A stretch of 64,000 nt of DNA from assembly GCA_900541925.1 (NCBI GenBank), contig UQMB01000002.1, positions 162,893-226,892 of the forward strand, in the 5' to 3' direction. This DNA comes from an uncultured Bacteroidales bacterium (GTDB taxonomy: Bacteria > Bacteroidota > Bacteroidia > Bacteroidales > UBA932). Positions 51,276 through 61,100 of this stretch are shown piece after piece (position 1 is the first letter of the stretch; each line of letters starts with the position of its first letter). The position numbers and the translations under genes are program-made. The notes beneath the pieces are model-generated. The model did not search any database and had not been told where the DNA came from. It saw only the letters and a list, made by a program, of their open reading frames with translations.

Positions 51276-52027
51276 CAAGGGCCGTCATCTTCGACCTTGA
51301 CGGGACGCTCTACGACTCCGCAGGACTCCACCGCAGAGTCGCACTCAAGGAGCTGTCCCGCCTGGCACTGATACGCCTGCTCAAAGAGCGCCGCACACGC
51401 AAGTCTCTCGCCGGCAAGGATTTCGGGAACAGTGCCGCGTTCGAGAAGGCTTTCTATGCCAGAGTGCCGAAGAGATGGTACCTGGGAAGTTATCTTCCCG
51501 ACATGGCGGATGTGCTGCGCCGCCACTTCCATCCTCGCGAGGGGCTGGAAGAGTTGCTGCGCGCCTTGAGGGCTGCCGGATTGAGGACGGCAGTGTTTTC
51601 CGACTACGGCTTTGTCCGCGAGAAGCTCGACGCCCTCGGCATAGACGCCACGCTGTTTGACGGCATATACGATGCCGCATCCCTCGGAGGCCTGAAGCCG
51701 TGCCGCGAGTCCTTCCTCAAGGTTGCGGACAGTCTCGGCGTCCGGCCGGAAGAAGCCCTGATGGTCGGTGACCGCACAGACACCGACGGCCGGGGCGCGC
51801 TGGACAGCGGCATGCGGTTCATCCACATCTCCCACGCCCCGGCCTCGCCGGACGACGGGATGCCGCACCTGGGCTGGACTGAATTCATAAACCACATAAA
51901 GACACAACTGACAGACCGATATGAAACCACACACCATCCTCCGCTTAGCCGCGACACTGTTCGCGATGACGGCAGCCGCGGGCCTGAGCGCCCAGACCAT
52001 AGTGACAGCGCCGGAAGCACCATTTGA
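51272..52027 (+). CDS. HAD-superfamily hydrolase
   Basis: A 251-residue haloacid dehalogenase-type phosphatase. Motif I is FDLDGTLYDS, motif II FSDYG, motif III around LKPCRESF, and motif IV VGDRTDTDGRGA; the cap is alpha-helical. The protein proper seems to end near INHIKTQLTDRY. The last 35 or so codons run through the start of the GH28 gene in another frame and read as hydrophilic, low-quality sequence. A lost stop codon or a sequencing frameshift would explain this. It is coupled to the GH3 gene by ATGA. Confidence 0.88.
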   Translation: MTRAVIFDLDGTLYDSAGLHRRVALKELSRLALIRLLKERRTRKSLAGKDFGNSAAFEKAFYARVPKRWYLGSYLPDMADVLRRHFHPREGLEELLRALRAAGLRTAVFSDYGFVREKLDALGIDATLFDGIYDAASLGGLKPCRESFLKVADSLGVRPEEALMVGDRTDTDGRGALDSGMRFIHISHAPASPDDGMPHLGWTEFINHIKTQLTDRYETTHHPPLSRDTVRDDGSRGPERPDHSDSAGSTI

Positions 52028-53309
52028 CTTCGAACCTCTGGAGATGCATGAATTCCCCTCCAGAGACTTCACGATCACACGCTACGGCGCCAGACAGGGC
52101 AATGTCAAGGCGACCACTGAAGCCTTCCGCAAAGCCATGCAGGCCTGCAGCAAGGCAGGCGGAGGGAGGGTCGTCGTCCCTGAGGGAGAGTGGCTCACCG
52201 GCCCCGTACATTTCAGCGACGGCTGCCTCCTCTACCTCAGCGAGGGTTCCCGCCTCGTCTTCGAGGACGACCCGCAGCTCTACCTGCCGGCCGTCAGGAC
52301 ATCTTGGGAAGGCACCGAATGCATGAACTACTCCCCGCTCATCTACGCGTACGGGTGTGAGAACGTCGGCATCGCCGGCACCGGCACCATCGCCCCGAAG
52401 ATGGATTTCTGGAGGACCTGGTTCGCAAGGCCGGAAGCGCACATCCAGGCCACCAGGCAGCTCTACGCCATGTGCTCGACCGGAGTTCCTGTGGAGCACC
52501 GCAGGATGGAGGAAGGAGAAGCCAACATGCGTCCGCACCTGATACAGTTCAACCGCTGCACCAATGTCAGGCTTGAGAACTTCAGCATCAGGGAGAGTCC
52601 GTTCTGGACCATCCACCTCTACCTCTGCCGCGACGTCTGGGCAAGCGGGCTCGACGTGTACGCCCACGGCCACAACAACGACGGCATCGACGTGGAGATG
52701 ACCTCGCACGCCGTCATCGAGAACTGCCGCTTCGACCAGGGCGACGACGCCGTGGTGCTCAAGGCGGGACGCAACCAGGACGCCTGGAGACTCGCCTCCC
52801 CGACAGAGAAGATAGTGGTGCGCAACTGCGACGTCATCCAGGGGCACTGCCTGATGGGGATAGGGAGCGAGATGTCAGGAGGGGTGAGGGACGTGTACAT
52901 GCACGACTGCCACTCTTCCGACGCAGTGTTCCGCCTCTTCTACATCAAGACCAACCACCGCAGGGGCGGGTTCGTCGAGAACATCACGATGGAGAATGTC
53001 TCCGCCACCAGGATGCAGAGGGTGTTCGAGATCGACACGGACGTAATGTACCAGTGGAGGACGATAGTCCCGACATTCGAGACAGCCGTCACCCGCATAC
53101 GCAACATCACCCTGCGCGGAGCCGAATGCGAGCAGGCGGACGCCATCTACGAGATCAAGGGCGACAGCCGCGACCCCGTGCAGGGCATAACGCTTGAGGA
53201 CATCCATGTGGGGACCGTCACCAAGTTCATCAACAACCTCGTCAACGTCCGCGACCTGAAGACCTCAGGAATAAGCTGGGACAATGACGCGGGGGCAAGC
53301 GCTCTCTGA
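51921..53309 (+). CDS. Glycoside hydrolase family 28, second copy
   Basis: A 462-residue secreted GH28 protein. The signal peptide (cleavage after LSAQ, about residue 25) fixes the start at 51921 despite the 107-bp overlap with the HAD gene. Beta-helix and catalytic features are ITRYGARQGNVKATTEAF, NDGIDVEMTSHAVIENC, FDQGDDAVVLKAGRNQD and GHCLMGIGSEMSGGV. It differs considerably from the GH28 at 47620-48942, so the two probably act on different bonds (galacturonan and rhamnogalacturonan, or endo and exo). GH106 follows after one base. Confidence 0.92.
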   Translation: MKPHTILRLAATLFAMTAAAGLSAQTIVTAPEAPFDFEPLEMHEFPSRDFTITRYGARQGNVKATTEAFRKAMQACSKAGGGRVVVPEGEWLTGPVHFSDGCLLYLSEGSRLVFEDDPQLYLPAVRTSWEGTECMNYSPLIYAYGCENVGIAGTGTIAPKMDFWRTWFARPEAHIQATRQLYAMCSTGVPVEHRRMEEGEANMRPHLIQFNRCTNVRLENFSIRESPFWTIHLYLCRDVWASGLDVYAHGHNNDGIDVEMTSHAVIENCRFDQGDDAVVLKAGRNQDAWRLASPTEKIVVRNCDVIQGHCLMGIGSEMSGGVRDVYMHDCHSSDAVFRLFYIKTNHRRGGFVENITMENVSATRMQRVFEIDTDVMYQWRTIVPTFETAVTRIRNITLRGAECEQADAIYEIKGDSRDPVQGITLEDIHVGTVTKFINNLVNVRDLKTSGISWDNDAGASAL

Positions 53310-53310
53310 G

Positions 53311-56262
53311 ATGAAAGGCCTGCTCACCGCAGCGCTCCTCTCGGCAGGGGCGCTCACTCCGGCCTTTGCCCAGCAGGGCATAGTCCGGGCATATGAAGAA
53401 TTCCGCAATCCCGAGGACTCCACGAGGACGAAGGTCTGGTGGTTCCACGGAGAGACTGAGACCACCCGGGAAGGCATCACCGCCGACCTTGAAGCCTACC
53501 GCCGGGCGGGAGTCGGAGGGGTCGTGTACTACGACCAGGTCCACGGCAGCGGCGAGGGAGCGCTCGACGCGTTCAGCCCCGAATGGTGGGAGATGCTCAA
53601 GTTCTCCGCCGCCGAGGCCCGCAGGCTCTCCCTGAGTTTCGAGATCAACATCTCCAACGGCTATGTGGCCGGAGGCCCATGGATCACAGAGGAATCCGGG
53701 ATGCAGCGCCTGTGCTCTTCCGAGACCTCCGTCAAGGGAGGCCGGACATTAAGGCTAACACTCCCACGCCCCAATGAGAAGGGGTGGTTCAAGGACATAG
53801 CCGTCCTGGCCTTCCCGCTGGAGCCGGAGTATCTGGAGGACAAGGACATAAGCGATTCGCTGGAGTACGACGGCAAGCCGTTCACGGCAAGGAGCATCAC
53901 CTACACCGCAGCCAAGGCCAAGAAATCCCGCAACGGCGCCATGCAATACCCTGACGGACCGGCCGAAAGCTTCTACGGCATGGCCTATGTGGAGCCTGGA
54001 CTCGCCGGCACGCTTGAATGCTCGGATGACGGGGTCAATTACAGCAAAGTCTGCGACCTGCCCACTCCTGGCGGAGCATCAGGCCTGGCGGAACGCACCA
54101 TAGCCTTCGGGCCGGTGAGAGCCCGGCACTTCCGCATCAGCGGAGCCGCAGGCATCAAGGCTGCCACGCTCTCCTCCGGAGCCCGGACAGACCGCTGGCA
54201 GGAGAAGGCCAACTACTTCTCGGAGTTCCACGATGCCGGCAGCACTCCGGAATATGCCGGAGGCGCGATAGACCCCTCGGCGATCATAGACCTCACCGGG
54301 CTGATGCGCGACGACGGCTCACTCGTGTGGAAAGCCCCGAGAGGAAACTGGGTCATCATGCGGATAGCCGCGGAGACCACCGGAGGCAGAATCAAGCATG
54401 GGCGCAAGAACCTCTTGGGCCTCGAATGCGACAAGATGTCCGCCTCCGCAGCGACACTCCACTGGAACTCATACCCGGGACGCATCATCGACACCCTCTA
54501 CCGCTACGGGCTCAAGCCGCTCGGAGTCACGATGGACAGCCACGAAGCCGGTCCCCAGAACTGGACTCCGGAGTTCAGGAAGATTTTCTTCAAGCACAAC
54601 GGCTACGACATCATCCCGTTCCTCCCGGCGATGAGAGGCTACATCGTCGCAGACAACGAAAGCACGGAGCGCTTCCTCTCCGAACTCAGGCGCACCATAG
54701 CCGACGCGGTCAGGGACGAATACTACGGCACTTTCGACAGCCTGTGCCGCAAGGCAGGAGTGCAGTTCACCGCCCAGGCCACCGGCAACGGGCTCAGTCT
54801 CGGGGCGGACAACATCGCCTCCAAGCGTGCGGTCATGAAACCACAGGGGGAATTCTGGGCACGCGACATACACGGCAGCTACGACATCATCGACTGCGCC
54901 TCAGCCGCACACCTCTACGGCAAGCCCATAGCATCAGGCGAAGCGTTCACGGACGCCAAGTTCAGCGACTCCCCGGCCAAACTCAAGCAACTCGCAGACT
55001 TCGCATACGCAGCCCAGATCAACGAATTCGTGGTGTGCGCGTCGGCATACCAGCCGCGGACGGACATAGTCCCCGGCAATGTCGCGAACGGCAGGCAATA
55101 CTGCCTCAACCGCAACAACACCATCTGGCCGTACAGCCGTCCATTCTGGGACTACCAGGCCCGCTGCGCCGGAATGCTGCGCAAGGGGGAGCCGGTAGTT
55201 GACATACTGGTATATGTCGGCGGCGACCCGCCGGTCAAAACGCTCGCCCACCTGCTGCCCCTGATACCTGAAGGCTACAACTTCGATGTCTGCGGGACGG
55301 ACGCCCTCCAGGGTGCAGTCGTGGAGAGGGGAGAACTCGTGCTTCCGTCCGGCATGAGATACAAGATGCTGGTGATACAGAGGAATGTACACCTGACCGA
55401 CAGAGAACGCCTCTTGACGGAGAGCTGGAAGCAGGCCGGTCTGCCTGTCCACTTCGCATCCGGAGTAGAGGACGAAGCCGTCCCGCCTTTCGCTCCGGAC
55501 CTGCGGTTCGGCAGCGCCCGCAAGATCGACGACTGCGTGCGGTTCAGCCACAGAAGACTTCCGGACGCGGACATATACTTCATCTACAACCATAGCGGCA
55601 GCACCTTCAGGCAGGAGGTGAAGCTCCGCAGCAGCTACTCCAGGGTATACTCGCTCGACCCCCTCGACGGCAGCGCCGCACTGCTCTCGGACAGCACCGC
55701 ATTCCCTCTTCTGCTTGAGCCTGACCGCTCCCTGTTCCTCGTGGCGACGGACACCCAGCTCCAGGCGGACGCGGCTTTCCACGCAACGGACAGGGACGCC
55801 GTGAAACTGGACGGAGTCTGGGAGGTGTCTTTCGATCCGGCACGCGGCGGCCCTTCCGAGCCTGTAGTCATGACAGAGTTTAAGGACTGGACGGAAAGCG
55901 CCGACCCTGCAGTAAAATATTACTCCGGCACAGCCACATACAGGACATCCTTCGACTGGAAGGCGGACGGGGCGCGGCACCGCCTGCATATCAGCGGGCT
56001 CAACTGGATTGCCTCCGTCAAGGTCAACGGACGGCAGGCCGGCACGATCTGGTGCTCGCCTTGGAATCTGGAGATAGGCCAGCTGCTGCGCGACGGGATC
56101 AACACCATCGAGATTGAAGTCACGAACTCCCTGTACAACAGGATGATCGGAGACTCCTCACTGAAAGAGGACGAACGCTTCACGCATCCGTCCTCCCCTA
56201 TTGTCACTCCTGACACCGACCTTGTCCCTTCCGGGATATCGGGCGGCGTGGAGATACTCTAA
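53311..56262 (+). CDS. Glycoside hydrolase family 106-like alpha-L-rhamnosidase
   Basis: A 983-residue secreted glycosidase. The chosen ATG at 53311 gives a signal peptide (KGLLTAALLSAGALTPAFA) and lies one base after the GH28 stop. The N-terminal FRNPEDSTRTKVWWFHGE and the segment GGVVYYDQVHG match the GH106-type glycosyl hydrolase family, followed by LKPLGVTMDSHEAGPQNWT and a C-terminal beta-sandwich with LHISGLNWIASVKVNG and PWNLEIG. GH106 enzymes remove L-rhamnose from pectin side chains or from rhamnogalacturonan. Its stop overlaps that of the convergent esterase. Confidence 0.88.
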   Translation: MKGLLTAALLSAGALTPAFAQQGIVRAYEEFRNPEDSTRTKVWWFHGETETTREGITADLEAYRRAGVGGVVYYDQVHGSGEGALDAFSPEWWEMLKFSAAEARRLSLSFEINISNGYVAGGPWITEESGMQRLCSSETSVKGGRTLRLTLPRPNEKGWFKDIAVLAFPLEPEYLEDKDISDSLEYDGKPFTARSITYTAAKAKKSRNGAMQYPDGPAESFYGMAYVEPGLAGTLECSDDGVNYSKVCDLPTPGGASGLAERTIAFGPVRARHFRISGAAGIKAATLSSGARTDRWQEKANYFSEFHDAGSTPEYAGGAIDPSAIIDLTGLMRDDGSLVWKAPRGNWVIMRIAAETTGGRIKHGRKNLLGLECDKMSASAATLHWNSYPGRIIDTLYRYGLKPLGVTMDSHEAGPQNWTPEFRKIFFKHNGYDIIPFLPAMRGYIVADNESTERFLSELRRTIADAVRDEYYGTFDSLCRKAGVQFTAQATGNGLSLGADNIASKRAVMKPQGEFWARDIHGSYDIIDCASAAHLYGKPIASGEAFTDAKFSDSPAKLKQLADFAYAAQINEFVVCASAYQPRTDIVPGNVANGRQYCLNRNNTIWPYSRPFWDYQARCAGMLRKGEPVVDILVYVGGDPPVKTLAHLLPLIPEGYNFDVCGTDALQGAVVERGELVLPSGMRYKMLVIQRNVHLTDRERLLTESWKQAGLPVHFASGVEDEAVPPFAPDLRFGSARKIDDCVRFSHRRLPDADIYFIYNHSGSTFRQEVKLRSSYSRVYSLDPLDGSAALLSDSTAFPLLLEPDRSLFLVATDTQLQADAAFHATDRDAVKLDGVWEVSFDPARGGPSEPVVMTEFKDWTESADPAVKYYSGTATYRTSFDWKADGARHRLHISGLNWIASVKVNGRQAGTIWCSPWNLEIGQLLRDGINTIEIEVTNSLYNRMIGDSSLKEDERFTHPSSPIVTPDTDLVPSGISGGVEIL

Positions 56263-57485
56263 CGGCGCAGAGGGACTTCTGTGGCCTTGTCGTCCTTTTC
56301 AAGGACTTGGGCCGCCAGGTCTCTGGCTGGGCTGTCGTACCAGCGGAAACTCTCCACGGGATCAGGTTCCGAAGGATTGAACCCGGCAAAATTGATAATG
56401 TGCCCGGCTACATCCAGTCCCTGCACCTGCATCGCCCCGACCACGCATTTGGCGAGCTCGAAGGCTCCGTAAGGGTTGAAATGAGTATTGTCGGCGACAT
56501 CCCGTGCCATCCCGTAGGAACCGGCCTTGTAGTGCACGAACGCCCGCTTGGACGCCTCCGGGCCCATCGCCTCGTAGAACTTGGCGGACATCGCATGCAG
56601 GTCGATGAAGGCCACGCCTTCACGCTCGGCCACCCACTTCATCGCCGCCGGGTAGTCAAGATGCGTCTCCACGATCCTGCCTTCCTTGTCGAAGTTGCGC
56701 CTGTGGGTCGGTGACACCAGCACCGGAATCCCTCCCCGGGAGCGTACCTCGTCGATGAATGTCTTCAGCTGGGTCGCAAAGAAATAATAGGCCCCCTTAC
56801 CGGGAAGAGCATCTATTTTCTGATCGTTGTGTCCGAACTCCACGAACACGTAGTCCCCCGGCTGCATCAGCGAGAGGATCTTGCGGAGCCTGCCGGCTCC
56901 GATGAAGGTATCGGCCCGCTCCCCGCTCTCCGCATAGTTGGCTATCGCCACCCCGGTGTCGAAGAACCACGGGAACATCTGGCCCCAGCTGGCCCAAGGC
57001 TCGTTGTCCTGGTCCACGACCGTGGAGTCGCCGCAGAGGAAGATTGTGGTGACGCCACGGGAGGGTTCTATGGTGACGGACTCCACGGCCGGGGATGCGC
57101 CCCCAACCTCTATATTAAGGTATCCGTCCCAGTTTAGCTTGCCGTTCTCACGGGGTTTCAGTGTCACCTCGGCCACTGCTTCCCCGTTCTCGCGAATCTT
57201 GGTATCCCGCTTGTTGACGACGAACGAGACGGTCTTGAACTCGCCCCTCGCCGTGTGGAGGTCATTCACGGCAAGACGCCGGCTCTCCACCTTGACGAAA
57301 GTCTCGGCGGCCCGCTTCTTGCTGCCTATCTTCATGGTGACCAGATAGTTGCCGTCCGGGACTGGAAGATTTATGTCGAACGGCACCTGTCGGGCCGTAT
57401 CGTAGGTGAGCACTGTCGGGAAATCTGCCGCGCCGGCCCCTATGACCGTGAGCAGCGCGAGAATGGTGACAATCAGTTTGCGCAT
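56259..57485 (-). CDS. SGNH/GDSL hydrolase, rhamnogalacturonan acetylesterase-like
   Basis: A 408-residue secreted esterase. After a signal peptide (about 19 residues) comes a beta-sandwich domain, then an SGNH fold from about residue 140: block I IFLCGDSTVVD with the nucleophile Ser, block III FVEFGHNDQK, and block V DNTHFNPYGAFELA with catalytic Asp and His. This is the pattern of CE12 rhamnogalacturonan acetylesterases that remove acetyl groups from galacturonate. The ATG at 57485 is chosen; 51 open codons upstream are translated repeat F and are rejected. It has its own promoter next to repeat F. Confidence 0.88.
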   Translation of the reverse strand: MRKLIVTILALLTVIGAGAADFPTVLTYDTARQVPFDINLPVPDGNYLVTMKIGSKKRAAETFVKVESRRLAVNDLHTARGEFKTVSFVVNKRDTKIRENGEAVAEVTLKPRENGKLNWDGYLNIEVGGASPAVESVTIEPSRGVTTIFLCGDSTVVDQDNEPWASWGQMFPWFFDTGVAIANYAESGERADTFIGAGRLRKILSLMQPGDYVFVEFGHNDQKIDALPGKGAYYFFATQLKTFIDEVRSRGGIPVLVSPTHRRNFDKEGRIVETHLDYPAAMKWVAEREGVAFIDLHAMSAKFYEAMGPEASKRAFVHYKAGSYGMARDVADNTHFNPYGAFELAKCVVGAMQVQGLDVAGHIINFAGFNPSEPDPVESFRWYDSPARDLAAQVLEKDDKATEVPLRR

Positions 57486-57512
57486 ATTGTGGTTTTTTGG
57501 ATGTTGTGGGAA

Positions 57513-57546
57513 CGAATTTACGGAAAAGTTCTTAACTTTACACAAA
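57513..57546 (-). promoter_or_regulatory. Possible promoter of the acetylesterase gene
   Basis: On the minus strand TTTG (57543-57546) and TAAATTCG (57513-57520) with a 22-bp spacer, slightly long. The -33 box touches the edge of repeat F. Confidence 0.35.
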
Positions 57547-57682
57547 TAAGTAAGCGGCAAAAAATAAGTTGCCGCAGATTTGGCAAAGATTTTTGTGGAT
57601 AGATTTCTTTTTGAAGAAGGAGTGTGCCGGTGGCACATGACTGATGAAAAAAGGAATATAGATATTTTTTAACGATTACTAA
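57547..57682 (+). repeat. Palindromic intergenic repeat, copy F (internal deletion)
   Basis: 136 bp, almost identical to copy D but lacking about 30 bp (GACCAAAAAGATTGCCAAAG and following bases) from the right arm. Ends are TAAGTAAGCGGCAAAAAATA and TTTTTTAACGATTACTAA. It lies between divergent acetylesterase and rhaM, so it may contribute leader or promoter sequence for rhaM. Confidence 0.88.
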
Positions 57683-57703
57683 ACTCTAATAACACAAAAC
57701 GCA

Positions 57704-58021
57704 ATGGCAAGAAGAGAAGCATTCAAGATGTTCCTGAAGCCTGGTTTCGAAGACGAATACCAGCGCAGGCACGCAGCCATCTGGCCTGAGCTCAAGAAAT
57801 TGCTCTCAGACAGTGGCGTCCGCAACTACTCAATCTACTGGGACAAGGACACCAACATCCTTTTCGCATATCAGGAAGTGGAGGGTGATGAGGGGTCACA
57901 GGACCTCGGAGGCAATCCGGTAGTCCAGAAATGGTGGGACTACATGGCCGACATCATGGAGGTCAACCCGGACAACTCCCCTGTCTCCATCCCTCTCGAC
58001 GAAAGATTCCATATGGACTAA
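57704..58021 (+). CDS. rhaM: L-rhamnose mutarotase
   Basis: A 105-residue RhaM that interconverts alpha and beta anomers of L-rhamnose, as released by the rhamnosidase encoded nearby. Family features are KPGFEDEYQRRHAAIWPEL with Tyr19 and His23, NYSIYWDKD, and VQKWWDYMADIM with Trp78 and Trp79. Monocistronic, between repeat F and a terminator. The remaining rhamnose catabolic genes are not in this window. Confidence 0.95.
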   Translation: MARREAFKMFLKPGFEDEYQRRHAAIWPELKKLLSDSGVRNYSIYWDKDTNILFAYQEVEGDEGSQDLGGNPVVQKWWDYMADIMEVNPDNSPVSIPLDERFHMD

Positions 58022-58025
58022 GACC

Positions 58026-58055
58026 AAGCCGGCCGATTCGGGTCGGCTTTTTTAT
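58026..58055 (+). terminator. Terminator after rhaM
   Basis: AAGCCGGCC (58026-58034) and GGTCGGCTT (58041-58049) form a 9-bp stem with one G-T pair and loop GATTCG, followed by a T-rich run. Confidence 0.85.
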
Positions 58056-58122
58056 TTATTTACGAATCGATAAGCTAAGAATATTAATAATGAAATTTAT
58101 TAAGGCTCTATTTTGTTAAAAA

Positions 58123-58154
58123 TTTGCTTTTAGAGCATTTTTAAGCCATATTTG
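58123..58154 (+). promoter_or_regulatory. Promoter of the SusC/SusD operon
   Basis: TTTG (58123-58126), 20-bp spacer, CATATTTG (58147-58154; one mismatch to TAnnTTTG), in an AT-rich region 40 bp before the chosen susC-like ATG. Confidence 0.6.
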
Positions 58155-58193
58155 CAGTTCCGAATCCAGTTTTTAACAACTAATAACCGCAAA

Positions 58194-61100
58194 ATGGTAT
58201 CCTTAATGAATTCGTGTCAACGGCGCTTGGCAGCGCTTTTGACCTGCGTGACCCTCATAGGAGGAGCAGCGCACGCACAGACCGCCACCACAGAAGGCAA
58301 GGTCATTGATCAGAGCGGAGTTCCGGTCATCGGAGCTTCGGTAGTGGAAAAAGGTACGACCAACGGTGTGATGACCGATGTCGACGGAACCTTCACGATC
58401 AAGGTTCAGACCGGCAAGCAGCTGGAAGTCTCCTGCATCGGCTACCTGACAGTCAATGTGGCGGCCGCCCCTAAACTCAGCATCACTCTCCAGGAAGACT
58501 CACAGATGCTTGAAGAGACCGTAGTGGTCGGCTACGGCACCATGAAGAAGACGGACGTCACGGGCGCCATGGTGTCCGTCAACTCCGAGACACTCACCCA
58601 GACTCCGTCCAACAATGTCGTCGAGGCCCTGCAGGGCAAGGCGGCCGGTGTGTACATCACCAACGGCAGCCGTCCGGGCGAAGTCGGCAACATCACCATA
58701 CGTGGCGTCAACACCATAGGCAAAGACCTCAACAGCAAGAACGCCCCTCTTATCGTGATTGACGGCGTAGTAGCCCACAGCGTAGGCCTCGAGATGCTCA
58801 ACCCTCAGGACATCGAATCGATAGAGATCCTCAAGGACGCCTCCGCCACCGCGGTATACGGTGCGATGGGCGGCAACGGAGTCGTGCTCGTCTCCACCAA
58901 CCGCGGCAAGAGCGGACGCTTCTCCCTCAACTACAGCGGCACGTTCACAGCCGAGAAAATCTACGACAAGGTGCCTATGATGGACTCAGGCGAGACCATG
59001 GAGTGGCGCCGCTGGGCCTACTACTATGCAGGGCTCACCGACATCCCGGGAGACCAGCCCAACATCGACGTGGACAGGGCCCTCCTTCCTGTCAAAGGCT
59101 TCTCCGAGACGGCCTGGGCAAACATTCTCCAGGGCTGGGGCCTCACCCTCCAGGAATACAACGACGGCAAGCGCTCCACCACCTGGGACCCTTCCAAGGT
59201 AACGACCACCGACTGGACACAATACACCGACCGCGTCGGCATCACCCAGGAGCACTCTATCAGCGCCAGCGGCGGCACGGACAAGATGAAGTCCTACGTC
59301 TCCCTGGGATACCTTGACAACAAGGGCACGACCAGAGGACAGGAGTACAAGCGCTACACCTTCCGCACCAGCGTGGACATCACCCCGATCAAGTGGTTTA
59401 CCCTCGGCGGAGCCATCAACCTCACCCACTCAGACCAGGAATACGGCGTCGACAACTCAGGCGGCGCATCCGACTCCCTCCCGGGCTCGCTGCACGCGAG
59501 GGCGCTCACCCTCTTCCCTTACGGCGTCCCGTATGATTCGGACGGCAAGCGCGTGCTCTATCCTGACGGCAACGACCAGAACCCTACGGTAGTTGACGAA
59601 GAGGGCAAGGTAGCCATATCTTACCTCAGCTACGACGCCTCCGCGAGCTTCTACGCCAGCCTCGACTTCGGCAAGATGTGGGAGCCTCTCAAAGGCCTCA
59701 CGTTCAAGAGCCAGTTCGGCCCCCAGATCAAATTCCGCCAGGGCTACAAGTACATGTCCGAGGACAGCGCCAACCGTCTCCAGAAGGGACTTGACCTCGT
59801 GACCTCCAGCGCGAGGAAGAGGTTCTCATGGACCCTCGACAACATGCTCTACTACAACAGGAGCTTCGACAAGCACTCCGTCAACCTGACCTTCCTGCAG
59901 GAAGCGATGTACAACATGAACACCCAGCTCTACTCCATGCAGGGCTATGGCATAGCCCTCGGAAAGGTGGGCATGGCCATGACCCAGAAGTGGTGGGGCC
60001 TCAACGGCAGCAGCTACACCCGCGACGGGGAGCCGTCATTCAACTCCCTCGAAGAGAGCCAGCTGGCATCTTATATGGTCCGCGGCAGCTATAGCTATGA
60101 CAACCGCTACCTGCTCACCCTCTCATACCGCTACGACGGCGCCTCCCAGCTCGGCAGCGGCCGCAAATGGCAGGGATTCCCTTCTGTCGCCCTCGGCTGG
60201 AGGCTCGACCAGGAGAGTTTCCTCAAAGATGTCAGCTGGATCAGTGAGCTCAAGCTCCGCGCCGGCTGGGGCAAGACCGGCAACTACTCCGTCGGACTCT
60301 ACTCCACCAAGGACAACCTCACTTCAGCAGTCCTCTCATTCGGCAGCGAGGGTTCCACCGTGTACTACACGCCGAACTCATTCGCCAACCAGTCCATCAC
60401 CTGGGAGACGACCGACCAGTATAATATAGGTGTCGACTTCTCAGTGCTCAGGGGACGCATCTCCGGAGTTCTCGACCTCTATAAGAACTACACCAACGGC
60501 CTCATCTTCCCTGTAACCCTCCCGTCAGCGTCAGGCAAGACCAGCACCAACGCCAATGTGGGCAAGACGGAGAACCACGGTTTCGACTTCACAGTCAACA
60601 CCACCAACATCTCCACCCGCGACTTCTCATGGAAGTCAAGCCTCAACCTCGACTTCAACACCAGCAAGATCGTCGAGCTCCAGAACGGCAAGCAGGACAT
60701 GGTTGATGACAAACTCTTCATCGGCCAGCCTATCAGCGTGGCATACGGCTACGAGAGCCTCGGAATCTGGGGCGACTCGCCGGAAGACCTCGCCGAAATC
60801 GCGAAATTCAACGCCAACGGCATGAACTTCGCCCCGGGCAAGACCAGGATCAAGGACCTGAACGGAGATTATAAGATTGATGCCAACAACGACCGCGTCG
60901 TGCTCGGCAACACCCGTCCGAAGTGGAACATGGGATTCAACAACACCCTCCGCTGGAAAAACCTGCAGCTCGACATCTTCATGTTCGGCAGTATGGGGTA
61001 TTTCCTCCAGACCGGCAACGGACAGACCACTGCAGGCCCTTCACGAGTGATCAACTACTACACCGAGAACAACAAGAACTCCACATACCAGCGTCCGTTC

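Noticed and set aside
57486..57638. N-terminal extension of the acetylesterase starting MCHRHTPSSKRNLS, also seen in a frame at 28486-28580
   Set aside because: It is the translation of repeats F and D on one strand. The same peptide appears wherever the repeat occurs, and the real signal peptide starts at 57485.
57638..57673. Tiny ORF beginning MTDEKRNID in repeat copies A, D and F
   Set aside because: Its ATG lies in the palindrome's central stem, the GGAG upstream is about 14 bases away, and the frame is not kept between copies (copy C and copy F differ in length and sequence).
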